Below, piece by piece: positions 11,642-18,797 of a stretch of DNA of 29,928 bases. This DNA is from JAJZJT01 sp049964655 (GTDB taxonomy: Bacteria; Actinomycetota; Acidimicrobiia; Acidimicrobiales; RAAP-2). Both the position numbers and the translations under genes were made by a program. The DNA is taken from assembly GCA_049964655.1 (NCBI GenBank), contig JBMFXC010000028.1, positions 1-29,928 on the forward strand, written 5' to 3'. Each line of letters begins with the position of its first letter. The first letter of the stretch is position 1. Under the pieces are notes generated by a model. That model was given only the letters and a program-made list of their open reading frames with translations, was not told where the DNA came from and ran no database searches.

Positions 11642-12457
11642 TCACCCTGACCATCCGGCTGGACCAGGGTCGGAAGACCCGATCTGGTCCGGTCCGTCGT
11701 CCGGTCCGTCGTCCGGTCCATCGTCCGGTCCGTCGTCCGGTCCTCGGTCGGCCGCTGCCTCAGTCGCCCGAGCGATCGGCTCCCCAAAGGCCACGGCGCG
11801 GATGTCGCGCACGATGGCATCGAGCTCCTCGACGGCCAGCTCGAGGTGCTCTCGAACGGTCTCGTCGACCAGCCGGGTCACCGACTGCAGGGCCATCCCG
11901 GCTTGGAACAGTCGGCGTACGACGTGTCCGCCGAGCTCGCTCGCCACCCGCTCGCGGTCGGCGGCCAACAGAGCGGCTCGAGCCGTCTCGTCGTCGTCGG
12001 TCGGCCCGGTGACGGGACGGATGACGAGGATGGTCGTCGGCTCGCCCGGCCTGCCGAGTGGGACGAGGGGGACGAGGTGGACCTCCACCGGCAGCTCGGA
12101 ACCGTTCGAGCACCGTGCTACCAGCTCCGGCCCATGTTCCCAGAAGCGATCATGTTCCGAGGAGGACCCCCCGGGGCCGCCTGCGGTCGGGTCGGTCGGC
12201 TGGTCACCGGGGTCGGTCGGGACGTTCGAGACGAGGTCCTCGAACGCACGACCGACCAACGTCTCGAACGAGTAGCCAAACAGCGTCGTCGCAGCGTCGT
12301 TGCCGTAGTGGACGATCCCGGCGGGTCCGAGCACGACGACTGCGTTGGGAAGCGACTCGACGATGCCCAGTGCTTCCTCGCCGGTCAACCCGATCGCCGA
12401 CCTACGACCGGTCGATGGTGGCTCCGGGCCTGTGCCGGACGGACCTCTGCCGAACAT
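11642..12457 (-). CDS. PAS protein with degenerate histidine-kinase dimerisation stub
   Basis: 271 residues. A PAS-like sensor domain (about 25-150; GIVESLPNAVVVLGPAGIVHYGN, read in pieces, then FGYSFETLVGRAFEDLV) has a Gly/Pro-rich loop inserted at about 79-102. Residues 163-224 match the HisKA_3 dimerisation helices (ERVASELGGHVVRRLFQAG, then ELDAIVRDIRAVAFG), but where kinases have L-H-D this protein has Leu175-Gly-Gly, so the phospho-acceptor His is missing. No ATPase domain follows. The protein ends in GPDD repeats (about 239-258) encoded by 12-bp tandem repeats. ATG 12457 has GGGAGA seven bases upstream. It is first in an operon with the GAF-ANTAR gene and may act as a binding partner rather than an enzyme. 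Confidence 0.85.
   Translation of the reverse strand: MFGRGPSGTGPEPPSTGRRSAIGLTGEEALGIVESLPNAVVVLGPAGIVHYGNDAATTLFGYSFETLVGRAFEDLVSNVPTDPGDQPTDPTAGGPGGSSSEHDRFWEHGPELVARCSNGSELPVEVHLVPLVPLGRPGEPTTILVIRPVTGPTDDDETARAALLAADRERVASELGGHVVRRLFQAGMALQSVTRLVDETVREHLELAVEELDAIVRDIRAVAFGEPIARATEAAADRGPDDGPDDGPDDGPDDGPDQIGSSDPGPAGWSG
11691..11743. repeat. 12-bp tandem repeat encoding (GPDD)n tail
   Basis: Four 12-bp units (GGTCCGTCGTCC on the plus strand; the third has one change) plus a partial fifth, all in frame on the minus strand as Gly-Pro-Asp-Asp. Copy number probably varies between strains, lengthening or shortening the acidic tail of the PAS protein without breaking the frame. Confidence 0.92.
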
Positions 12458-12564
12458 GTGCGCTTCTCCCTGGTTCCGACGTGCAGAGCTCGACGGCGCC
12501 AGGTCCGGGCGACGTATCGGCCAGGTGGGCAGGGTCCACACCCCTCCGGCCGTCAACTGTCGAG

Positions 12565-12593
12565 AACGTACCGCCCGTTGCCGCCATCCGCAA
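12565..12593 (-). promoter_or_regulatory. Candidate sigma-70-like promoter for the PAS/GAF-ANTAR operon
   Basis: On the minus strand TTGCGG (12593-12588) and TACGTT (12570-12565) are separated by exactly 17 bp, the ideal spacing, and lie about 110 bp upstream of the PAS gene start. The -35 matches TTGACA only in part. Confidence 0.35.
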
Positions 12594-12680
12594 CGACGAG
12601 CCGCGGTGGGCTTCGCTCACGAGGGATGTCGCTCGGTGCCACGCCGAGCTGGCCGCGGCACGATCTGACGAGCGCGCTGG

Positions 12681-12863
12681 TACCATTGGTCCATGCACGA
12701 GGCAGCCAGCAACCGTTCCCGCGCACCGCGGCGAATGTCGGCTGCCGCCGCCGGCGGGGCCAAGCGCCCGGTGGCAGCAAGTGCGTCACCGGCTGCGTCG
12801 CCGGCCTCGTCGGTAGACCGTCCCGTCGCCCGTTGGGCGATGGGAGCAGTCCTCGCCGACTGA
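12681..12863 (+). CDS. Possible leaderless micro-ORF, 56 residues, with -10 box
   Basis: TACCAT (12681-12686) stands six bases before ATG 12693, the same arrangement as metH and two other genes in this window. The frame runs 56 codons to TGA 12863. The product would be basic and Ala/Ser/Pro-rich (starts MHEAASNRSRAPRRM, ends VARWAMGAVLAD), with no domain I know. Third-position GC is only moderate and no Shine-Dalgarno is present. It could be a real small protein, a regulatory leader peptide for the downstream gene, or chance. The listed span includes the -10 box; coding is 12693-12863. Confidence 0.3.
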   Translation, partial: YHWSMHEAASNRSRAPRRMSAAAAGGAKRPVAASASPAASPASSVDRPVARWAMGAVLAD

Positions 12864-12948
12864 CCGCTCCGGTCGCGTCGGACCCCGGCCGTTCGGCGGC
12901 CTCTCCCGTCTTCGGACCGCCTGAGCTCGCGACCCGTTCGTCTGCAGA

Positions 12949-12963
12949 GGGTGCCTGGCACCC
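12949..12963. repeat. 15-bp palindrome GGGTGCCTGGCACCC
   Basis: Perfect 7-bp arms around a single T. Resembles the GGTGCC-GGCACC palindromes that recur in intergenic DNA of many bacteria (from memory). Related arms occur at 6807-6827 and within the 24-bp repeat at 4441-4505. It could be an operator, a REP-like element or an RNA hairpin. Confidence 0.6.
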
Positions 12964-13131
12964 GACCCGTTGGAAGGGAGGGACGGCGTCGGTCCGGCAG
13001 CGAGCGCACCGATCGCAGGGCTGGGGCACCCCTCGCTGCACCCCGAGGGCGTCAGCCAGCCGGGCGCAGGAGCGGCCAACGAAGTGAAGTCAGCACCAAA
13101 GCATCAAAGCACCAACGATCGAGGAGGAACC

Positions 13132-13338
13132 ATGACGACCAGTACGTCACACATCACAACTGCTGGGCCGGCGGCTACCGCCACCCACGCGCCGGCCGAC
13201 CGCGCCGTCACGGCCACGTCGACCCGGAGGGACGCCGTGGGCCCGGGCCGCGTGCCGTGGAGCCCGGCCGACGCCGTGGCCGAGGGCGACGACCACGTGC
13301 GCGGCGAGCTGTCGCTGTGCGTCGGGGAAGCTGCCTGA
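13132..13338 (+). CDS. Small hypothetical protein, 68 residues, with strong ribosome-binding site
   Basis: I do not recognise the family. It is very likely a real gene: GAGGAGG (13121-13127) is the best ribosome-binding sequence in the window, four bases before ATG 13132, and third codon positions are almost all G or C after a short AT-richer start. The first 35 residues are Thr/Ala-rich and probably disordered (begins MTTSTSHITTAGPAA); the rest is acidic, with one Cys (Cys63 in LSLCVGE). No signal peptide or membrane segment. The leader just before it carries three near-identical octamers (GCACCAAA, GCATCAAA, GCACCAAC; 13093-13116), an unstructured A-rich stretch in an otherwise GC-rich region. 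A hairpin follows the stop. It converges on the ABC exporter across the assembly gap. Confidence 0.68.
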   Translation: MTTSTSHITTAGPAATATHAPADRAVTATSTRRDAVGPGRVPWSPADAVAEGDDHVRGELSLCVGEAA

Positions 13339-13356
13339 CGCCGCTGTCTGGCGGCG
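13339..13356 (+). terminator. Candidate terminator hairpin after the 68-residue gene
   Basis: CGCCGC-TGTCTG-GCGGCG, a perfect 6-bp GC stem starting one base after the TGA stop. No T-run follows. Confidence 0.4.
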
Positions 13357-13432
13357 CGGCGGGTGGACCGGGCGTAAGGACGCGTCCCCGGTCGGGCGAG
13401 CAGGCGGTCGCCTGACGTGCCCGTTCAGGGCT

Positions 13433-13532
13433 NNNNNNNNNNNNNNNNNNNNNNNNNNNNNNNNNNNNNNNNNNNNNNNNNNNNNNNNNNNNNNNNNNNN
13501 NNNNNNNNNNNNNNNNNNNNNNNNNNNNNNNN
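13433..13532. other. Assembly gap of 100 N
   Basis: Exactly 100 N. The ABC exporter's stop codon must lie in the missing sequence, because its last readable codons (IQFAGQ) abut the gap and no matching coding continues on the other side. Confidence 0.99.
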
Positions 13533-15420
13533 CCTGGCCGGCGAACTGGATGCGGTAGAGGTCCGCGTACATCCCGCCGGCGGCAAGCAGCTCGTCGTGG
13601 CGACCCCGCTCGACGATGCGGCCCTCGTCGAGGACGAGGATGCAGTCGGCGTCGCGCACGGTGGACAACCGATGGGCGATGACGATCGACGTACGCCCGG
13701 CCAGCGCGGTGGCGAGCGCCTGCTGGACCGCCGCTTCCGACTCGGAGTCGAGGTGGGCGGTGGCCTCGTCGAGCACGACGACACGAGGCGCCTTGAGCAG
13801 GAGGCGAGCGATGGCGAGGCGCTGCTTCTCGCCGCCGGAGAGGCGATAGCCGCGGTCGCCGACCACGGTGTCGAGCCCGTCGGGAAGGCCCTCGACGAGG
13901 TCGAGGATCCGAGCTCCGGCCAAGGCCGAGCGGAGCTCGTCGTCGGTGGCGTCCGGCTTGGCATAGCGGAGGTTGTCGCCCACCGTCTCGTGGAAGAGAT
14001 GGGCGTCCTGGGTGACGACGCCGATGGTGTCGGTGAGCGAGGTCAACGTGACGTCTCGTACGTCGACGCCGTTGAGCCGCACCGCTCCGGCGGTCACGTC
14101 GTAGAGCCGGGGCACCAGGTGGGTGATCGTCGTCTTGCCGGCACCCGAAGGACCGACCAACGCCACGAGCTGTCCGGGGCCGACGGTGAAGGAGACGTCG
14201 AAGAGGACCTGACGAGGTGCCGTCGTCTCCAGCACGGCCACCGACTCGAGCGAGGCGAGGGACACCTCCTCGGCCGAGGGGTACCGGAAGTCGACGTGGG
14301 AGAGCTCGACGGTCACCGGACCAGGCGGGACCGGGACCGCACCCGGCCGTTCGGTGATCATCGGCTCGAGGTCGAGGACCTCGAAGACGCGGTCGAAGGA
14401 GACCAGTGCCGTCATGACGTCGACCTGCACGTTGGACAGGGCGGTGAGCGGACCGTAGAGGCGGTTCAGGTAGCTGGCGAGGGCGACGACGGTCCCCACC
14501 GACAGCGCGCCGTCCACCGCCTGGACGCCGCCCCAGCCGTAGACGAGAGCGGTGGCGAGCGACGCGGTGAGCATGAGCGCCGCGATGAAGAAGCGGGCGT
14601 ACATGGCCTGGGTCACCCCGATGTCGCGGACCCGTCCCGCCTTCTCGTCGAAGGAGCGGCTCTCGGCACCCGGTCGGCCGAAGAGCTTGACGAGCAGGGC
14701 GCCGGCCACGTTGAAGCGCTCGGTCATGGTGGTGTTCATGCGGGCGTTGAGGGCATAGGACTCGCGGGTGATGACCGAGAGCTTGCGCCCCACCCGCTTG
14801 GCGGGGAGCACGAAGACCGGCAGGATCACCAGGCTGACCAAGGTGATCTCCCACGACAGGAGGAACATCGCCGCCAGCACCAACGTCACGCCGACCAGGT
14901 TCGAGACGACCGAAGAGAGGGTGTCGGTGAACGCCTGTTGAGCCCCGAGCACGTCGTTGTTCAGGCGAGTGATGAGCGCCCCGGTCTGGGTGCGGGTGAA
15001 GAAGGCGACCGGCATCCGCTGCACGTGGGCGAAGACCTGCGAGCGGAGGTCGAAGATGAGCCCTTCACCCACTTTGGCGGACACCCACCGTTCGCCGATC
15101 GACAGGCCGGCGTCCAGGACGGCAAGCCCGGCCGCCAGCGCGGCCAGGGCCACGATCACGCGTGTGTGGTGGTGGAGGATCCCCGTGTTGATGATGGCTC
15201 GGAAGATCAGTGGGTTGGCGACGCCGATGACGGCGTCGACCACGATGAGGACCAGGAACAACGTGAGGATGCGTCGGTAGGGGCGGGCGAAGCCGAGCAT
15301 GCGCCGGGCCGTCCCCGGTGTGACCTGCTGGGAGAGCACCGACTCGTCGCGCCGCATCGAGCGCATGACCGCGCCGAATTGGCCCGCTCCCATCCCGCCA
15401 CCGCGTCCTCCCATGGCCAT
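13533..15420 (-). CDS. ABC exporter half-transporter, fused membrane and ATPase domains (3' end in gap)
   Basis: A membrane exporter expected to work as a dimer. 629 residues are readable. After a Gly/Met-rich cytoplasmic start, six membrane helices span about 50-320. The nucleotide-binding domain has Walker A GPSGAGKT (423-430), Q-loop VTQDAHLF, signature LSGGEKQ (527-533), Walker B VVVLDEA with Glu552, and H-loop His583, so ATPase function should be intact. An insert of about 20 residues rich in Ser/Glu/Leu (about 382-402) sits just before the strand preceding Walker A. Only a few C-terminal residues are likely missing. ATG 15420 is six bases after TAGGGT, suggesting a leaderless message. 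Divergent from the ABC1 kinase. Substrate unknown; lipid or drug export is typical of the family. Confidence 0.94.
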
Positions 15421-15426
15421 TGCAGG

Positions 15427-15432
15427 ACCCTA
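15427..15432 (-). promoter_or_regulatory. Candidate -10 box (TAGGGT) for leaderless ABC exporter
   Basis: TAGGGT on the minus strand, six bases before ATG 15420. Same spacing as metH and the divergent ABC1 kinase. No good -35 box. Confidence 0.5.
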
Positions 15433-15463
15433 CCGCCACGCTCCTCGCCCCAAGTGGGGCCGT

Positions 15464-15518
15464 CGAGCCACTGGCACCGGCGCGAGCCACTGGCACCGGC
15501 GCGAGCTACTGGCACCGG
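15464..15518. repeat. 19-bp tandem repeat between divergent ABC exporter and ABC1 kinase
   Basis: Units CGAGCCACTGGCACCGGCG at 15464-15482 and 15483-15501, then a 17-bp third copy with one C-to-T change (15502-15518). The array lies between the two divergent -10 boxes and its last copy reaches the expected -35 region of the kinase promoter. Confidence 0.92.
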
Positions 15519-15536
15519 AGGGGCAAGGGTGCGCCG

Positions 15537-15542
15537 TAGTGT
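15537..15542 (+). promoter_or_regulatory. Candidate -10 box (TAGTGT) for leaderless ABC1 kinase gene
   Basis: TAGTGT, six bases before ATG 15549; no Shine-Dalgarno is present between them, which supports a leaderless start. Confidence 0.5.
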
Positions 15543-15548
15543 GCAGCC

Positions 15549-17105
15549 ATGTCTCCTGCCGGTGCACCCCGGGTGTTCCCGCGGCGCCTGCCCCGTCCCG
15601 GGCGTGCCGAGCGCTTGCGGCGGGGCGTCGAGGTCGGACGGTTGGCTGCTCGGCACTTCCTTCCGGTCGTGGTCGCCGAAGCCAGGCGCCGTCCCCGGCG
15701 GCGCCCGCCGCTCTCGGTCCTCGCCGTCCCGCTGCGTCGGACCTTCGAGGATCTGGGCGGCACCTTCGTCAAGTTCGGCCAGCTCGTGGCGTCCTCGCCC
15801 GGGGTCTTCGGCGAGGAGACGGCCGAGGCGTTCCGGACCTGCCTCGACACGGGTCCCGCGGTGCCGTTCGCCGCCGTGCGGTCGGTGGTGGAAGAGGACC
15901 TTGGCATGCCCCTCGAAGAGGCCTTTGCCACCTTCGACCCCGAGCCGATCGGGCGAGCGTCGATCGCCGTGGTGCACCGCGCCACGCTGCCCGACGGACG
16001 CCCGGTGGCCGTCAAGATCCTCCGCCCGGGGATCGACGCCCTCGTCGCCGTCGACCTTGCCCTCCTGCAGCCCCTCCTCGAGCTCGTCGCTCGCCAGACC
16101 GGTGACGAGGCGGCAGGTGTCCTCACACAGATCTTCTTCGGGTTCCGTGACCAGGTCGGCGAGGAGCTCGACCTCCGCAACGAAGCGCGTGCCCTCGCTG
16201 CCTTCCACGACCTGTTCTCCCGGCCGGACCTGCCGGGCGGCCCGCTCAGCCGGCTGGTGGTCCCCCGGCCGATCCCCGAACGCTCGGGTCGTGACGTGGT
16301 CACCATGGAGCTGCTGGATGGTGTCCCGATCGACGACCTCGCCGGTGCGTCGGCCCTCGGCATCGACCCGGGGCCCCTCGTCCAGGAGGTCGTGCGGTCG
16401 TTCTTCGTGACCGCCGTCTGCTGGGGCACGTTCCACGGTGACATCCACGCCGGCAACATGCTCCTGTTGCGCGACGGCCGGCTGGGGATCGTCGACTGGG
16501 GCATCGTCGGGCGCCTCGACCCGGAGACGCACCGCTTCTTCGTCCGAGTGCTCGACGGGGTCCTCGGCGACGAGACGGCCTGGTCCGACGTGGCCCGTCA
16601 CATGGTCGCCACGTACGGCCCGACCATGCAGCAGGGCCTCGGGCTCAGCGACAACGAGCTGGCCGGGTTTATCCGCTCGTTGGTCGAGCCCACCCTCCTG
16701 CGGCCCTTCGGCGAGGTGAGCCTGGGCGCGCTCATCCAGGCACCCCAGCTGCAGGCCGCCCATGCCCAGGGCATCGACGCCGGGGCTCGTTCGCTCCGCG
16801 CGTCCCTCGGGCGCCTCCGGGCCAAGCGCCGGCTGCGCCGGCTGGCCGACCAGTCGGGCGGGACGGCATCGTCCTTCGACCGCGGCGCCTTCCTGCTCGG
16901 CAAGCAGCTCCTCTACTTCGAGCGCTACGGCAAGTTGTTCCTCTCGGACGTCCCCCTCCTTGCCGACCTGCCGTTCTTCGAGGCCCTGGCCGCCTGTGCG
17001 CCGAGGGCCGACTGGGCGGCGAGCCAGCCGGACATGCCGTGCACCCCACCGCCGGGAGGGATCGACGACGAGCACAGCCAGACGCCGGGCAGCGGCGTTC
17101 GGTAG
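15549..17105 (+). CDS. ABC1/UbiB/AarF-family atypical kinase-like protein
   Basis: Members are atypical protein-kinase-like ATP-binding proteins linked to quinone or lipid metabolism. The 518 residues show the family KxGQ motif as KFGQ (75-78), the loop GRASIAVVHRA (135-145) where the family usually has Ala-rich AAASIAQVHRA, Lys155 in VAVK, the catalytic loop HGDIHAGN (296-303, Asp298, Asn303), and a metal-binding DWG (Asp316) in place of DFG. All catalytic residues are present. The C-terminal membrane helices of UbiB are absent; this end is soluble and Pro-rich. The last 181 bp overlap the convergent oxidoreductase gene on the other strand. Substrate is not predictable. Starts at ATG 15549 behind a TANNNT box. 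Confidence 0.92.
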   Translation: MSPAGAPRVFPRRLPRPGRAERLRRGVEVGRLAARHFLPVVVAEARRRPRRRPPLSVLAVPLRRTFEDLGGTFVKFGQLVASSPGVFGEETAEAFRTCLDTGPAVPFAAVRSVVEEDLGMPLEEAFATFDPEPIGRASIAVVHRATLPDGRPVAVKILRPGIDALVAVDLALLQPLLELVARQTGDEAAGVLTQIFFGFRDQVGEELDLRNEARALAAFHDLFSRPDLPGGPLSRLVVPRPIPERSGRDVVTMELLDGVPIDDLAGASALGIDPGPLVQEVVRSFFVTAVCWGTFHGDIHAGNMLLLRDGRLGIVDWGIVGRLDPETHRFFVRVLDGVLGDETAWSDVARHMVATYGPTMQQGLGLSDNELAGFIRSLVEPTLLRPFGEVSLGALIQAPQLQAAHAQGIDAGARSLRASLGRLRAKRRLRRLADQSGGTASSFDRGAFLLGKQLLYFERYGKLFLSDVPLLADLPFFEALAACAPRADWAASQPDMPCTPPPGGIDDEHSQTPGSGVR

Positions 17106-18427
17106 GGGTCGAAGCGTGGCCGCGTTCCGACCAGGGCGTGGCCGAGGGTGGCAGCGCCGCCGTTGATGTCACCGCCGACGTGGTTGGGGTTGGACGTCTC
17201 GCTGGCTGCCGCAGTGGTCGACGCCCTTGCCACCACCAGGTCGCGGAACCCCGGGGCGACCCGCTCGAGCTCGTCTTCGACCAGGTCCGCAACGTCGCAC
17301 GTCGAGCCGTGGGGAACCGGGCACGTTGCCCACAGCACGTGGCGACCGGCCGGGGCCCGCGACGGGTCGATGACGGAGGGCTGGACGACGATGCAGCTGG
17401 GGCGGACCGGGTGACGTCCCGCGGCGACCTCGGACAGCGTCCGGGCGACAGACCCGAAGTCGCCGCCGAGGTGCACGGTCGGAGCCGCTCGGCAGACATC
17501 GGCGAGCCAGGGGACCGGTCCGCTCAGGACCCAGTCGACTTTGTGCACCCCAGGGCCGTAGCGGTAGCGCTCGAAGGCCCGCCGTTGCCGAGGACGGAGC
17601 CGGGCTCCGGCGAGGTCGGCGAACTGCCGAGGCGTCACGTCGAGGAAGAGCCACCGGGGTGGCCCCCAGGCGTCGAGGTCGTCGAGCGAGTGGACGGTGG
17701 TGCCGGTCTCGACCTCCACGCCGAGGTCGGCGAGGCGGGCAAGGAGGGCGGAGGTGACCGTCGAGGCGCCTCCGGCGGCGAGCGGCCAGCCCACGTGGTG
17801 GGCGAGCACAGCCAGGAAGAGGGCGAGCCCTCCCGTGAGCGGAGCGTCGAGCGGCCGGCTGGCGTGGGCAGCGAGCCCGGCGAGGACCGCCGGCCCGCTG
17901 TCCTGGTCGAACCGGCGTGCCAGGGACGTGGCCGACCGGACGGCCAGACGGCCGAAGAGGGCCAGGCCGACCGGGTCCGACGGCCAGGTCCGGTGCGAGG
18001 AGAGCACGTCGCCCACCAGGCTGTCGGCCCGGGCGAGCAGTGGGGCCAAAAGGTGGCGGTAGGCGGGACCGTCGCGCCCGAGCCCGTCGACTGTGGCCTC
18101 GAGCGACCGATGGACGGCCACGGCTCGGTCGCCGCCGAGGGCATGGGCGAAGGACACCTCGGGCGTGAGCAGTTCGACCGTCCCGTCGGCGAGGAGCCCG
18201 CTGGTGGCGGCGAACGGCGACGCCGCGAGCAGTGGGAGGACCGTGGCACAGACATCGTGGCGGTGCCCCGGCACCACGACCTCGAGCGTCCGACAACCGC
18301 CGCCGGCGGTATCGGCACCCTCGAGGACGACGACGGACCGCCCGGCTCGGGCGAGGGTCCAGGCGGCGGCCAGGCCGTTTGGTCCCGACCCGACGACGAC
18401 GGCGTCGACGTCCCGGCGTCGGGTCAC
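16925..18427 (-). CDS. CrtI-like FAD-dependent amine oxidase / phytoene-dehydrogenase-family protein
   Basis: 500 residues of the NAD(P)/FAD oxidoreductase family that includes carotenoid desaturases and isomerases and bacterial retinol saturase homologues. The dinucleotide fold is clear: VVVGSGPNGLAAAWTLA (10-26), Glu36 for the ribose, and a GG pair at TAGGG. The C-terminal FAD motif is PLPGVWLCSSSIPPGGGVHG, then MSGWLAAQSAL, conserved in the family. The substrate domain is generic; no phytoene synthase or other carotenoid gene is present, so a carotenoid role is unproven. GTG 18427 has GGTGAG at a suitable distance. The last 60 codons lie antisense to the 3' end of the ABC1 kinase gene, and both genes carry recognisable family sequence into the shared part. 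Confidence 0.9.
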   Translation of the reverse strand: MTRRRDVDAVVVGSGPNGLAAAWTLARAGRSVVVLEGADTAGGGCRTLEVVVPGHRHDVCATVLPLLAASPFAATSGLLADGTVELLTPEVSFAHALGGDRAVAVHRSLEATVDGLGRDGPAYRHLLAPLLARADSLVGDVLSSHRTWPSDPVGLALFGRLAVRSATSLARRFDQDSGPAVLAGLAAHASRPLDAPLTGGLALFLAVLAHHVGWPLAAGGASTVTSALLARLADLGVEVETGTTVHSLDDLDAWGPPRWLFLDVTPRQFADLAGARLRPRQRRAFERYRYGPGVHKVDWVLSGPVPWLADVCRAAPTVHLGGDFGSVARTLSEVAAGRHPVRPSCIVVQPSVIDPSRAPAGRHVLWATCPVPHGSTCDVADLVEDELERVAPGFRDLVVARASTTAAASETSNPNHVGGDINGGAATLGHALVGTRPRFDPYRTPLPGVWLCSSSIPPGGGVHGMSGWLAAQSALGAQAARASKNGRSARRGTSERNNLP

Positions 18428-18797
18428 CGAGCGGTGCTCACCACACGACCGACGAGGGTCGTGACGGTGGGGACGGTGGGCCTCGGCGGGTGGTCCGGCC
18501 GGCCGCAGGCAGGTCGTGGCGGTACCCGCCGACCAGCGCGGTTCGGGTACTCGCCCCCGGGCTGCTCCAGTGCTCGCCGTTTCGTGCCATCAGCCGCTCC
18601 TGGGCTTCCTGTGCCCGGCCTCGGGCCGTCCGGCGTGCCGTGTGACCCGTGACCGGGGCAACGCTACCGGTCCCGAACGGGGGGCTGGCGTGGCGCCGGC
18701 CGGCACCTGCAGCGGCACACGCCGCGTTAGGGTGGCACCGCCATGCCCGGTGGAGCGATCACCGGCGCCCCAGCTGCCTCGGACCACGGGAGGGCCC
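18428..18797. other. Divergent intergenic region before ferredoxin
   Basis: 370 bp with no gene I can support; a frame continuous with the ferredoxin exists but is Arg/Pro/Gly-rich and not family-like. Contains a candidate -10, TAGGGT at 18728-18733, and GGGAGGG just before the ferredoxin ATG. Confidence 0.6.
18728..18733 (+). promoter_or_regulatory. Candidate -10 box (TAGGGT) for ferredoxin-gltX-ydcF transcript
   Basis: TAGGGT fits TANNNT and would give a leader of about 58 nt ending in the ribosome-binding sequence GGGAGGG (18788-18794). An ATG (18743) nine bases after the box is not in the ferredoxin frame. Confidence 0.35.

Larger units (their letters stand above)
12458..13131. other. 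Gene-poor region upstream of PAS gene and small-protein gene
   Basis: 674 bp without a clearly conserved gene. It contains a possible minus-strand promoter for the PAS operon (12565-12593), a possible leaderless micro-ORF (12693-12863), a 15-bp palindrome (12949-12963) and three imperfect GCACCAAA-type octamers (13093-13116) directly before the ribosome-binding site of the 68-residue gene. I looked for B12, TPP and c-di-AMP riboswitch motifs and recognised none. Confidence 0.6.

Noticed and set aside
11632..11820. Longer N-terminus for the GAF-ANTAR protein
   Set aside because: Out-of-frame reading of the PAS gene, dominated by Asp/Thr/Arg repeats from the 12-bp array; a good ribosome-binding site supports ATG 11631.
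13147..13432. ABC exporter tail continuing beyond the assembly gap
   Set aside because: That minus-strand sequence is the antisense of the 68-residue gene and has no GC-biased third positions in that frame.
18516..18797. N-terminal extension of the ferredoxin
   Set aside because: Open frame by chance of GC content; the family begins at about the ATG 18798 and a ribosome-binding site precedes it.
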